A stretch of DNA of 8,256 bases from Ruminococcaceae bacterium UBA7135 (GTDB taxonomy: Bacteria; Bacillota; Clostridia; Oscillospirales; Ruminococcaceae). The stretch is taken from NCBI GenBank assembly GCA_002492075.1, contig DKXD01000097.1:3888-12143 (forward strand), in the 5' to 3' direction. Numbering within the stretch: position 1 is the stretch's first letter; every line of letters begins with the position of its first letter. The position numbers were made by a program, and so were the translations under genes. This document shows positions 1-7,078 of this stretch, one piece after another. The notes below the pieces were generated by a model, which did not search any database, was not told where the DNA came from, and saw only the letters and a program-made list of their open reading frames with translations.

Positions 1-1
1 A

Positions 2-487
2 CCCCCCCCGCCGTATCTCTACGGCAAAATGAACAATCTCTACCGCGAAGCGTTCGTTTTCGAGTGCGCCGAGCGTGGTATGCCGTTTTACGTTCCGAAT
101 GGCGGTGAAATGCCACTGCAATTCTTCGATATAGAGGATATGTGCCGGTTTATCGCGATACTGCTCGAAAAGCAGCCCGAACAGCGCGTTTTCAACGTGG
201 GAAATCCCGAAACGGTAAGCGTTTGCGAATGGGTTCGGCTGTGCTATGAGGTTCTCGGAAAAGTTCCAGAGATAAGAAACGTGTTATTTCGTATAAATCA
301 ACGGGAATATTTTCCGTTTTATGATTACGGTTATAAACTCGATGTTTCGGCAATGCTCTCTCTTATACCCGATCTAAAGCCCTTGAAAAAAGGACTTGCG
401 CAATCCTATGAGTGGTTTTCAAGGAACAGGGAAGATGTTCGGCGGAAACCGCTTTTCGAGTATATTGAGAATAATTTGATGTCATAA
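2..487 (+). CDS. NAD-dependent epimerase/dehydratase, C-terminal part (5' truncated by window)
   Basis: This is the end of an extended short-chain dehydrogenase/reductase, the family that epimerises or dehydrates nucleotide sugars or related substrates using NAD(P). The frame is open from base 2 with no start, and it begins with a Pro-rich PPYLYG motif followed by a Met-Asn-Asn-rich helix. That motif normally follows the catalytic Tyr/Lys region, so the N-terminal Rossmann fold (GxxGxxG) and the YxxxK site lie upstream. The later segments LQFFDIEDMCRFI and RVFNVGNPETVSVCEW match the substrate-domain part of the family, where the His/Asp-Val-Asp and FNVGN motifs are typical. About 161 residues are visible; a full protein would be about 300. 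The ATG at 29 is internal to the domain and not a start. An eight-C run (2-9) sits at the very edge. The next gene begins 37 nt after the stop. The family call is secure, but the substrate cannot be read from this part. Confidence 0.85.
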   Translation, partial: PPPPYLYGKMNNLYREAFVFECAERGMPFYVPNGGEMPLQFFDIEDMCRFIAILLEKQPEQRVFNVGNPETVSVCEWVRLCYEVLGKVPEIRNVLFRINQREYFPFYDYGYKLDVSAMLSLIPDLKPLKKGLAQSYEWFSRNREDVRRKPLFEYIENNLMS

Positions 488-524
488 CGGTATATAACAA
501 ACACAGCTAAAAAGAGGTACGGTA

Positions 525-1082
525 ATGCGAAGCGATATAATTGACTTTCTTCAAAATGAAATAAGGGAGCGGTGTGAAAAGGAAACCAACTTTTTCGGTA
601 TGGGATGTTATTACCATATACAAGCTGTGGTGAAAAACGCAGCTTTTCTTGCCGAAAAATACGGTGCTGATGTTGAGGTAGTAACAATTGCCGCGTGGCT
701 GCATGATATTGCGTCTATAACTGATTATTCTCTGTATGCCGACCATCATATTTACGGAGCGCAAATGTCGGAAGAATTTCTTGACAGATTTGACTATGAC
801 AAAATCGAGCTTGTGAAAAAATGCGTTTTAAATCACCGCGGCAGCAAGCCGAATGTAAAGCGCAGCATTGAGGAAATATGCGTTGCTGATGCCGATGCGG
901 TATCGCATTTTGATTCCGTTCCGTCGCTGCTTTATCTTGCATATGTAAAGCGTAAGCTGGGTATAGCTGAGGGTATTGAATTTGTGCGAAGCAAGCTCGA
1001 ACGCAGCTTTAATAAGCTTTCTGAGAAAAGCAAGAGGCTGTATGCCGATAAATACAGTGAGGTCATGAGGGTTATCGGATAA
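525..1082 (+). CDS. HD-domain metal-dependent phosphohydrolase
   Basis: A cytosolic 185-residue protein of the HD superfamily, whose members use a His/Asp metal site to hydrolyse phosphate esters, often of nucleotides. The site is complete. His31 lies in YYHIQAV, the paired His60-Asp61 in AAWLHDIAS, further histidines at 74/75 and 104 (VLNHRG), and the closing acidic residues around 122-124 in CVADADAVSHFD. The rest is predicted helical, ending in a Lys-rich C-terminal helix. There is no transmembrane segment and no fused sensor or RelA/SpoT domain, so this is a small stand-alone HD hydrolase. The ATG start is preceded by AGAGGT (513-518) six bases away. It lies 37 nt after the epimerase fragment and ends just before the MBL gene, so the three may be co-transcribed. 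The substrate is unknown. The family is secure from the HD motif; any nucleotidase role is inference. Confidence 0.85.
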   Translation: MRSDIIDFLQNEIRERCEKETNFFGMGCYYHIQAVVKNAAFLAEKYGADVEVVTIAAWLHDIASITDYSLYADHHIYGAQMSEEFLDRFDYDKIELVKKCVLNHRGSKPNVKRSIEEICVADADAVSHFDSVPSLLYLAYVKRKLGIAEGIEFVRSKLERSFNKLSEKSKRLYADKYSEVMRVIG

Positions 1083-1111
1083 TATGAAAAACTGTCTTGG
1101 AGCGTGATGTT

Positions 1112-2119
1112 TTGACCAAAGAACGTATAAAACAGGAAAAACGTCGCAAAAGAAAACGCGCGATCTCGCTTATAAAGGACACAGCGCTGTTTGTTATGTG
1201 CGCGGTCGGGTTATTTTTACTGTTGAACGATCTGTTTTTGCATATTGGCGGAGTTCCGTCTTCACAAGACGTTGTGCGGTTCTTCGGCAGCGGAGCAAAG
1301 CCTTATGTAAAGCTGAATAATGACGAGATTTCGGTGAGCTTTGTTGACGTTGGTCAAGGTGATTGTCAGCTCATCAGAACAGACAAGTACAATATTCTCA
1401 TTGACAGCGGCGATATTGACTGTGAAAACGATGTTATCGGGTTTTTGAAATACAGCGGAGTAGATTATCTTGACTTAGTGATAGCCACTCACCCTCATAC
1501 CGATCACTATGGCGCGATGTACCGAGTGTTGATGAATTTTGACGTGGGGCTGTTTATAATGCCCGAGCTTCCCGAAGATTTGATACCGTATGGGATAACG
1601 TACGAGCGGCTTTTGAATGTAATTAATGATCGCAAGATACCTGCGCGGTATGCCTCGGCGGGTGAAAGGTTCATTCTCGGAGAGGGTTGTTATCTTGATA
1701 TTCTTTCGCCGCAATATTATGATTATAAAGACATAAATGATTTTTCGATAACTGCAAAGCTGGTTCACGGGGAAAACTCATTTTTGTTCACAGGTGATTT
1801 GCAGGAGTTTTCGGAACTCGATCTGGTCGAAAATGGAACCGATCTTGATGTTGATGTGCTTAAAGTCGGACATCACGGAAGCGCGGGTGCGAGCTGTGAG
1901 GAGTTTTTGAACGCAGTCACTCCTGAAATAGCGGTGTTCAACGTTTCGGAGTACAACCTATATCGCCATCCGCGGCTTGATGTTTTTGAGCGTTTGAAAA
2001 ATGTCGGCTGCAAAGTATCTTATTCAACCGCAAATAACGGCAATATCGTTATGGTGAGCGATGGAGAGGGCCTGCGCGTTGAGGTCGAAAAAGCGGAATC
2101 TCTTGTATTGACGGAATAG
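1112..2119 (+). CDS. Membrane-anchored ComEC/Rec2-like metallo-beta-lactamase-fold hydrolase
   Basis: A 335-residue MBL-fold enzyme resembling the C-terminal hydrolase domain of the DNA-uptake protein ComEC. Numbered from the TTG at 1112, a strongly basic stretch (EKRRKRKR, about 9-16) precedes one transmembrane helix (about 25-43), which by the positive-inside rule places the catalytic domain outside the cell. The domain opens with SFVDVGQGDCQLI (about 76-88) and carries the metal motif HPHTDH (127-132), then FTGD (to Asp229), KVGHHGS (252-258), and a final YRHP and TANNGN segment, all typical of ComEC-like proteins. Start choice: no ATG fits, because those at 1084 and 1106 hit stops at once. 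GGAG at 1099-1102 lies 9 nt before TTG 1112, whereas TTG 1097 has no binding site. Using 1097 would add five residues. There is no ComEC multi-helix channel nearby, so a role in competence is not implied. Nuclease or phosphodiesterase activity is inferred from the fold. Confidence 0.85.
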   Translation: MTKERIKQEKRRKRKRAISLIKDTALFVMCAVGLFLLLNDLFLHIGGVPSSQDVVRFFGSGAKPYVKLNNDEISVSFVDVGQGDCQLIRTDKYNILIDSGDIDCENDVIGFLKYSGVDYLDLVIATHPHTDHYGAMYRVLMNFDVGLFIMPELPEDLIPYGITYERLLNVINDRKIPARYASAGERFILGEGCYLDILSPQYYDYKDINDFSITAKLVHGENSFLFTGDLQEFSELDLVENGTDLDVDVLKVGHHGSAGASCEEFLNAVTPEIAVFNVSEYNLYRHPRLDVFERLKNVGCKVSYSTANNGNIVMVSDGEGLRVEVEKAESLVLTE

Positions 2120-2202
2120 TTGAATGTGTTGTTAAAATGCACAAAAATATTGTAGAAAAATTGGCTAATTGTAAGTAAATCCACGTTTTTTCACGAATTC
2201 TA

Positions 2203-2231
2203 TTGAAGTACGGTTTAAAACGGTGTATAAT
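2203..2231 (+). promoter_or_regulatory. Vegetative (sigma-A/sigma-70 type) promoter for typA
   Basis: TTGAAG (2203-2208) and a perfect TATAAT (2226-2231) are separated by exactly 17 nt. Transcription would start near 2238, giving a leader of about 40 nt before the TTG start at 2280. This is the clearest promoter in the window and sits in its largest internal intergenic gap (2120-2279). The remainder of that gap is AT-rich, and I see no convincing terminator for the upstream MBL gene in it. Confidence 0.75.
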
Positions 2232-2279
2232 GATTAGTGGCAAAAAAATAATGTGTAAAATAAAGGAAAGTGAAATAAT

Positions 2280-4106
2280 TTGGTTAGAAACGATCTAAGA
2301 AACATAGCAATAATAGCGCACGTCGATCACGGAAAGACAACGCTTGTTGACGAAATGCTCAAACAGGGCGGCGTGTTCCGTGAAAATCAAGAAGTAAACG
2401 ACCGCGTTATGGATAATAACGATCTTGAACGTGAGCGCGGTATCACGATACTCGCGAAAAATACCTCGTGTATGTATAACGGCGTGAAGATAAATATAGT
2501 TGATACACCCGGTCACGCTGATTTCTCGGGCGAGGTTGAACGTATACTTAAAATGGTAAACGGCGTTTTGCTGCTTGTGGATAGCTTTGAGGGCACAATG
2601 CCGCAAACTCGTTTCGTTTTGCAAAAGGCTCTGGAATTGGGGCACAAGATAATTGTGGTTGTCAACAAGACCGACCGCCCTGACGCTCGTAACCACGAGG
2701 TAGTTGACGAAGTCCTTGAACTGCTGCTCGATTTGGACGCTACCGAGGAACAGCTTGACAGCCCCGTTGTGTTCTGTTCGGGACGTCTGGGCTGCTCGTC
2801 CTACGACCCCGACAATATGGGCACGGATTTCAAGCCGCTGTTTGATAAAATACTTGAGCATATTGACCCTCCCGAGGGCGATGGTGAGGGCGAGCTTCAA
2901 CTGCTTGTTTCTTCGATAGACTATAATGATTATGTTGGCAGAATTGCCGTAGGACGCGTAGAGCGCGGTGTTATCAAACAAAATCAAGAGGTCACGGTAT
3001 GTGATTATCATGGCTCTCACGAACCGTTTAAAGGGAAGATCGTATCACTTTATCAATACGAAGGACTTAATAAAGTTCCGTGCGAAAGCGCAACGGTCGG
3101 CGATATCGTGTGCTTTTCGGGAATCGAAGGTATTACTATCGGGCAGACTATCTGCTCCGTTTCCAATCCCGAACCGCTGCCGTTTGTGAAAATTTCCGAG
3201 CCTACAGTTGAAATGACGTTTTCGGTAAATTCCTCGCCGTTTGCGGGACGTGACGGCAAGTTCGTCACATCGCGTCAGATACGCGACCGTCTAATGAAAG
3301 AAACCCTTAAAGACGTATCGCTGCGTGTTACCGACAGCGAAACAACCGACGCTATGAACGTTGCGGGGCGCGGTGAAATGCACCTTTCCATACTTATAGA
3401 AACTATGCGCCGCGAGGGCTACGAGCTGTCGGTAAGCACACCTCGCGTGCTTTATAAGGAAATAGATGGGCAGAAGTGCGAGCCTGTGGAGCGTCTTGTT
3501 ATCGACGTTCCCGAAACGGCGGTTGGCGCTGTCATGGAGAAAATGGGTCAGCGCAAGGGAGAGCTTCAGGAAATGCACCCTGTAGGCTCGCGCACGAGAT
3601 TGGAGTACCTAATTCCGTCACGCGGACTTTTCGGTTACAGAAGCGAGTTTATGACCGACACCAAGGGTGAGGGCGTTATGAACTCCATTTTTGACAGCTA
3701 TAAGCCGTATTTCGGTGATATTCCAAGAAGAACGGTGGGTTCGCTTGTAGCGTGGGAAACGGGCACAGCGGTAACTTACGGCTTATTTAACGCGCAGGAG
3801 CGCGGCACGCTGTTCATAGACGCGGGCGTTCCCGTGTACGAGGGCATGATAGTCGGCGTATCTCCGAAAGCGGGCGACATCGTGGTAAATGTTTGCAAGA
3901 AAAAGCACCTCACAAACACCCGCGCCTCCGGGTCTGATGACGCTTTGAAGCTAATTCCGTATAAGCAGATGAGCCTTGAGGAGAGCCTTGAGTTCATTCA
4001 GGACGACGAGCTTGTGGAAGTCACTCCGAAAAATATCCGTATACGTAAGGTAATTCTTGAACGCGATCTGCGGCTTAAGGCGGAGGCTAAGCAGAAAAAG
4101 AACTGA
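2280..4106 (+). CDS. typA: Ribosome-associated translational GTPase BipA/TypA
   Basis: A 608-residue EF-G-like GTPase that binds the ribosome and supports 50S assembly and growth under cold or other stress. The length fits the family (about 605-615). G1 is AHVDHGKTT (13-21), G2 lies in RERGITI (51-57), G3 is DTPGH (75-79), and G4 is NKTD (129-132). G5 appears as CSGRLG (about 166-171) instead of the more familiar SA-containing form, which may be a lineage variant. Domain II follows (about 200-300). The EF-G-like III/V domains include VAGRGEMHLSILIETMRREGYE, and the C-terminal TypA-specific part includes RGLFGYRSEF and the KKKHLTNTRASGSDD segment that contacts the ribosome. The start is TTG, since no in-frame ATG fits. 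The protein begins MVRNDLRNIAIIAHVDHGK as in other TypA proteins. The binding site is AAAGGAAAG (2262-2270). The promoter is at 2203-2231, and the GNAT gene follows 13 nt downstream. Confidence 0.97.
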   Translation: MVRNDLRNIAIIAHVDHGKTTLVDEMLKQGGVFRENQEVNDRVMDNNDLERERGITILAKNTSCMYNGVKINIVDTPGHADFSGEVERILKMVNGVLLLVDSFEGTMPQTRFVLQKALELGHKIIVVVNKTDRPDARNHEVVDEVLELLLDLDATEEQLDSPVVFCSGRLGCSSYDPDNMGTDFKPLFDKILEHIDPPEGDGEGELQLLVSSIDYNDYVGRIAVGRVERGVIKQNQEVTVCDYHGSHEPFKGKIVSLYQYEGLNKVPCESATVGDIVCFSGIEGITIGQTICSVSNPEPLPFVKISEPTVEMTFSVNSSPFAGRDGKFVTSRQIRDRLMKETLKDVSLRVTDSETTDAMNVAGRGEMHLSILIETMRREGYELSVSTPRVLYKEIDGQKCEPVERLVIDVPETAVGAVMEKMGQRKGELQEMHPVGSRTRLEYLIPSRGLFGYRSEFMTDTKGEGVMNSIFDSYKPYFGDIPRRTVGSLVAWETGTAVTYGLFNAQERGTLFIDAGVPVYEGMIVGVSPKAGDIVVNVCKKKHLTNTRASGSDDALKLIPYKQMSLEESLEFIQDDELVEVTPKNIRIRKVILERDLRLKAEAKQKKN

Positions 4107-4119
4107 CGGAGGCGGCAAT

Positions 4120-4635
4120 ATGAGCGGAATAAGTCTGCACGTTCCCGAATACGGTGAGCTTTGGTATCGCCAAAGGTTGCTTGCCGACCCTGACACTATG
4201 AGCTACAACAAGGAGTATGGCGGCGAAAACGGCTGCATTGATTTCTCCGAGGAGAAATGGCGATCATGGTACGGCTATTGGACGGCGGGAACGTCCGACA
4301 GTTTTTACGCATATATTGTGCTTGACGGCGAGTTTATCGGTGAGGTCAATCTTCATAAAAACTGTGACAAAGGCTTTTACGAGGATTGGTATGATATGGG
4401 TATCGTGGTAGAGAGCCACTATCGCGGCAACGGCTACGCGGCAAAAGCGCTAGATTTGTTGCTTGAAACGGCTTTCAAGAAGCTTGGCGCGGCGAGCGTT
4501 CACAACGAATTTGAAAACTACCGCACCGCCGCTCTGCGCCTGCATTTAAACGCGGGCTTTTCCGTTGATGGTGAGGAGGGGCAGGTCGTTCGGCTTTCAA
4601 TTACGGCAGCTCGGTATTTTCAAATAAAACATTAG
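4120..4635 (+). CDS. GNAT-family N-acetyltransferase
   Basis: A 171-residue soluble acetyltransferase that moves an acetyl group from acetyl-CoA to an amine. The acceptor may be a ribosomal protein, an antibiotic or a small metabolite, but it cannot be told from sequence. The acetyl-CoA pyrophosphate loop is plain: VVESHYRGNGYAAKALDLL (96-114), with RGNGYA at 102-107. Before it is the beta strand FIGEVNLHK (72-80), and after it the HNEFENYRTAALRLHLNAGF segment (128-147), equivalent to the N..A...Y...GF end of the GNAT core. The N-terminal DPDTMSYN (23-30) is typical of one clostridial subgroup. The start is ATG 4120 with a perfect GGAGG (4108-4112) 7 nt upstream; the frame is open further upstream, inside typA, but has no better start. 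It lies 13 nt after typA, so the two are probably co-transcribed. A hairpin six bases past the stop probably ends that transcript. Confidence 0.88.
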   Translation: MSGISLHVPEYGELWYRQRLLADPDTMSYNKEYGGENGCIDFSEEKWRSWYGYWTAGTSDSFYAYIVLDGEFIGEVNLHKNCDKGFYEDWYDMGIVVESHYRGNGYAAKALDLLLETAFKKLGAASVHNEFENYRTAALRLHLNAGFSVDGEEGQVVRLSITAARYFQIKH

Positions 4636-4640
4636 TATCA

Positions 4641-4672
4641 ACGCACACGGCGCTTATGTTCGTGTGCGTTTT
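4641..4672 (+). terminator. Hairpin with T run after GNAT; probable terminator or attenuator
   Basis: ACGCACACG (4641-4649) and CGTGTGCGT (4661-4669) form a perfect 9-bp stem around an 11-nt loop, followed by TTTTAAT. The stem is GC-containing and begins 5 nt after the GNAT stop. The T run is short (four), so termination may be only partial. The ribosome binding site of the MATE gene starts just 7 to 9 nt beyond it, and I find no good promoter between them. That leaves read-through from typA as one way to express the downstream genes. Confidence 0.7.
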
Positions 4673-4691
4673 AATCGGGGAGATGATTAAT

Positions 4692-6056
4692 TTGGCTAAG
4701 GAAATGACAAAGGACATGACCAAGGGCACAGTCGCGCCTATATTGCTGAAATTCTCGCTCCCTTTGCTGGTTAGCGTTATTTTTCAGCAGCTTTACAGCA
4801 TTGCGGACAGCGTTATCGCGGGGCGGTGCATAAACAAGGACGCGCTTTCCGCTATCGGCGCGAGCTACCCGATAACGATGATCTTTCTCGCTGTCGGTAC
4901 GGGAATGAATATTGGCTGCTCTGTAGTGATCTCGACGCTGTTCGGCGCAAAGGATTTCAAGCAAATGAAAACCGCCGTGTACACCTCGCTTATCTCAACG
5001 GGAGTGCTCGCGGCTGTGCTGACGGTGGCGGGATACTTCACAAGCGGGCTGTTTCTGCGACTTTTGGGTACGGACGAGAGCATTTTCTCTGATTCGCAGA
5101 CCTACCTCAATATCTACGTTTACGGCTTGCTGTTCCTGTTTATCTACAATATCTGCACGGGTATTTTTACGGCGCTCGGCGACGGAAACACGCCGTTGTA
5201 TTTTTTGATAGGCTCATCGCTTGGGAATATCGCGCTTGACTTGCTGTTCGTTGCGGTGTTTAGAATGGGCGTTGCGGGAACGGCTTGGGCAACGTTTATA
5301 TGTCAAGGTATCTGCTCGATATTGGCGTTTATAGTGTTGGTTCGCAGAATTGCAAGGATACAAAGCGAAAAATTTAAGTACTTCGAGTGGAAAACGCTCG
5401 GCAAGATCGCCACAATGTCTGTTCCCAGTATTCTACAGCAGAGCTTTGTAAGCGTCGGGCAGCTTTTTATACAAAGCCTTGTGAACTCCTGCGGCACGGA
5501 TGTTGTGGCGGGCTACGCTTCGGCAATAAAGTTGAACACGTTCGCGATAACGAGCTTTTCAACAGTCGGAAACTCGGTTTCGAGCTTTACCGCGCAGAAT
5601 ATCGGGGCGGGGAAGTACAAGCGTGTGCGCAATGGGTTTAGAGTGGGTGCGCTGCTTTGTGTGGGGATAGCGGTGATGTTCACGCTGATCTACGTTGTTT
5701 TCTCAAACGGGCTGATATATCTCTTTATGGATAAATCCCACGGCGATACAGAAGCCGCCGCGGAAGCAGGCAAGCATTTCTTGACGGTAGTCGCGCCGTT
5801 TTATGCGGCGGTGGCTCTCAAGTTGACGGGTGACGCGATATTGCGTGGCGGTCGGCGAGTGGGTGCGTTTATGGTGACAACGTTCAGCGATCTGATACTG
5901 CGCGTGGCGTTCGCGTTTATTCTGTGTCCGCATTTCGGTGCAACGGGGATATGGCTCTCGTGGCCCGTAGGCTGGGTGATCGCGGGAGTGATCTCTATGA
6001 CGCTTTATATAATTTATATAAGGAAACTTGATCGTTCGGAGGTACAACAAAAATGA
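4692..6056 (+). CDS. MATE-family multidrug/organic cation exporter
   Basis: A 454-residue inner-membrane antiporter of the MATE (multi antimicrobial extrusion) family, which exports drugs or metabolites in exchange for Na+ or H+. Twelve hydrophobic segments in two similar halves are expected, and the sequence is hydrophobic throughout. Hallmarks are FQQLYSIADSVIAG (31-44), GDGNTP (163-168) with the following N179 and D183 in the family's N..LD pattern, and the second-half AQNIGAGK (301-308). The N-terminus MAKEMTKDMTKG is characteristic of clostridial MATE proteins. Start choice: ATG 4656 lies in the loop of the preceding hairpin and adds a poor leader. ATG 4683 is only one base after the GGGGAG site. 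TTG 4692 lies 9 nt after GGAG (4679-4682) and gives the usual N-terminus, so I use it. The stop overlaps the next start by four bases (ATGA), suggesting translational coupling. The family is certain; the substrate is unknown. Confidence 0.93.
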   Translation: MAKEMTKDMTKGTVAPILLKFSLPLLVSVIFQQLYSIADSVIAGRCINKDALSAIGASYPITMIFLAVGTGMNIGCSVVISTLFGAKDFKQMKTAVYTSLISTGVLAAVLTVAGYFTSGLFLRLLGTDESIFSDSQTYLNIYVYGLLFLFIYNICTGIFTALGDGNTPLYFLIGSSLGNIALDLLFVAVFRMGVAGTAWATFICQGICSILAFIVLVRRIARIQSEKFKYFEWKTLGKIATMSVPSILQQSFVSVGQLFIQSLVNSCGTDVVAGYASAIKLNTFAITSFSTVGNSVSSFTAQNIGAGKYKRVRNGFRVGALLCVGIAVMFTLIYVVFSNGLIYLFMDKSHGDTEAAAEAGKHFLTVVAPFYAAVALKLTGDAILRGGRRVGAFMVTTFSDLILRVAFAFILCPHFGATGIWLSWPVGWVIAGVISMTLYIIYIRKLDRSEVQQK

Positions 6057-6760
6057 TTGACATTGCACAGCTTTACGACAATTGCGTTTATTCATCAATA
6101 GCGCATGCCCTTTTTGTTCTTAAAGAGCCGTTTTTTTCAGCGAGCCAGTCTTGGGACAGAATGAATTACAGCTTTAACGATTTTAGCGGAACAAGAGGAA
6201 CAATATCCTTTGATTTAAATGGGAATATCTTGGCGGGCGCGATTCGCGATGATAAGAGCGAACGCTGTAACCGTTATCCCGAGTTCAAAGCCATAGAGCT
6301 GTTTGCGAATGCTCCCGGAAATGTGAAATGTCTTGCGGAAACCGAGGCTCTTCAATACTTATTTGACGAGAAGGACGGTGTAACGCAGCCGATGGCAACA
6401 GTCGCTTTCTGGAGCGTTGGCGGCGAGATCGTTATTGATGAGGATATCGCGGATTTTAAGGCGAACGGCGGCGAATATCTTTTTGCTATCGGGGCAAGTC
6501 ACGATGAATTGCGCGATTATTGGCGCGGAGAGTATGATCTCGGCGACGAGGAGCTTGCGACGGTTGATTTGATCTATGAGAGGTTCAAGGCTCGTGAGGT
6601 GATTAGAGCGGAGGACGTTCCAATCATAAAGCCCAAAGACGTGCAAGACCCCAAAAAGCGCGGACTGTTCGGGCATAAGAAAAAAGCCGTTGAGCAAGAG
6701 CCGGACGGTTATGCCGAGTGTATCGCTTCGCTTGGAGAGCTGGGTATCGTTATTGAGTGA
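6053..6760 (+). CDS. Unrecognised 235-residue soluble protein
   Basis: I do not recognise a function. The gene is real: GGAGGT (6038-6043) lies 9 nt before the ATG, which overlaps the exporter's stop as ATGA, and the frame runs cleanly to 6760. The protein has no signal peptide or membrane segment. Residues 1-150 look like a compact alpha/beta domain containing SQSWDRMNYSFND (31-43) and FSGTRGTISFDLNG (44-57). A helical stretch follows at about 150-182 (DELRDYWRGEYDLGDEELATVDLIYERF). A Lys/Pro-rich linker (about 193-212, with PKKRGLFGHKKK) then leads to a short C-terminal segment ending GELGIVIE. The Trp/Asn/Gly pattern around 33-50 resembles uncharacterised proteins I associate with clostridial genomes, but I cannot name a family. 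Cysteines at 11, 72, 93 and 223 show no metal-site spacing. It probably shares a transcript with the exporter and the next two genes. Confidence 0.75.
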   Translation: MIDIAQLYDNCVYSSIAHALFVLKEPFFSASQSWDRMNYSFNDFSGTRGTISFDLNGNILAGAIRDDKSERCNRYPEFKAIELFANAPGNVKCLAETEALQYLFDEKDGVTQPMATVAFWSVGGEIVIDEDIADFKANGGEYLFAIGASHDELRDYWRGEYDLGDEELATVDLIYERFKAREVIRAEDVPIIKPKDVQDPKKRGLFGHKKKAVEQEPDGYAECIASLGELGIVIE

Positions 6761-6771
6761 TCGGAGGAAAA

Positions 6772-7071
6772 ATGAGCCGCAGTTACAAGAAATTCATTGT
6801 ATGCAAAGATCAAAACAGCAAATTCGGCAAGAAATCAGCCGGGAGAGCTGTGCGCCAAAAAAAAGATGTGCCGAACGGCGCGAAATTCAAACGGTATTAT
6901 TGCAGTTGGAACATCTGCGATTATCGTTCAAAAGAGCGGTTTTACACTGCCGAGAAATTTCGCCGAAATTGGTATGACAAAACCAACAAGGATTTTGAAT
7001 GGCTGCGAAACAGATTTCGTACATGGAAAGAAGCGTACAGGCATTGGCTGCGGTGGTACAGAATGAAATGA
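6772..7071 (+). CDS. Small basic, tryptophan-rich conserved hypothetical protein
   Basis: A 99-residue protein beginning MSRSYKKF, with about 30 Lys/Arg against 9 Asp/Glu and six Trp (46, 67, 77, 85, 92, 95). Cysteines are at 11, 44 and 49, the last two in YYCSWNICDYR. The charge suggests contact with RNA, DNA or ribosomes; this is inference, since no named fold is visible. The start pattern MSRSYKK and the CSW.I.DYR motif resemble small hypothetical proteins seen in other Firmicutes, so I believe it is a conserved family. ATG 6772 is preceded by GGAGG (6763-6767), with tight 4-nt spacing. A GTG at 6757 in the same frame lies before that site and would make it useless, so ATG is preferred. 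The gap to the previous gene is 11 nt and to the pseudouridine synthase 7 nt. Other open frames across the same bases are shadows. Confidence 0.75.
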   Translation: MSRSYKKFIVCKDQNSKFGKKSAGRAVRQKKDVPNGAKFKRYYCSWNICDYRSKERFYTAEKFRRNWYDKTNKDFEWLRNRFRTWKEAYRHWLRWYRMK

Positions 7072-7078
7072 GGACAAA

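Noticed and set aside
465..498. Possible promoter before the HD gene (TTGAGA ... TATATA or TATAAC)
   Set aside because: The spacing between the elements is 20 nt or more, too long for a typical sigma-A promoter, and the -35 lies in the epimerase coding end.
2120..2160. Possible terminator after the MBL gene (TGTG...CACA)
   Set aside because: Only four to five base pairs, and the stem is followed by A residues, not T on the coding strand.
2251..2298. 15-codon upstream ORF (ATG 2251) overlapping the typA start
   Set aside because: It would start only about a dozen bases after the predicted transcription start and has no convincing ribosome binding site; probably chance.
2295..3020. 241-residue antisense open frame opposite typA
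   Set aside because: It lies wholly inside the well-supported typA coding region, has no ribosome binding site or recognisable domain, and its composition is what codon bias of the sense gene produces on the opposite strand.
5703..6098. 131-residue antisense open frame across the exporter end
   Set aside because: Shadow of the MATE and following genes; no start signal and no protein-like domain.
6690..7066. Two extra + strand frames (6690-6977 and 6797-7066) overlapping the small basic gene
   Set aside because: Only the frame starting at 6772 has a GGAGG site, sits flush between its neighbours and resembles known small proteins; the others lack signals.
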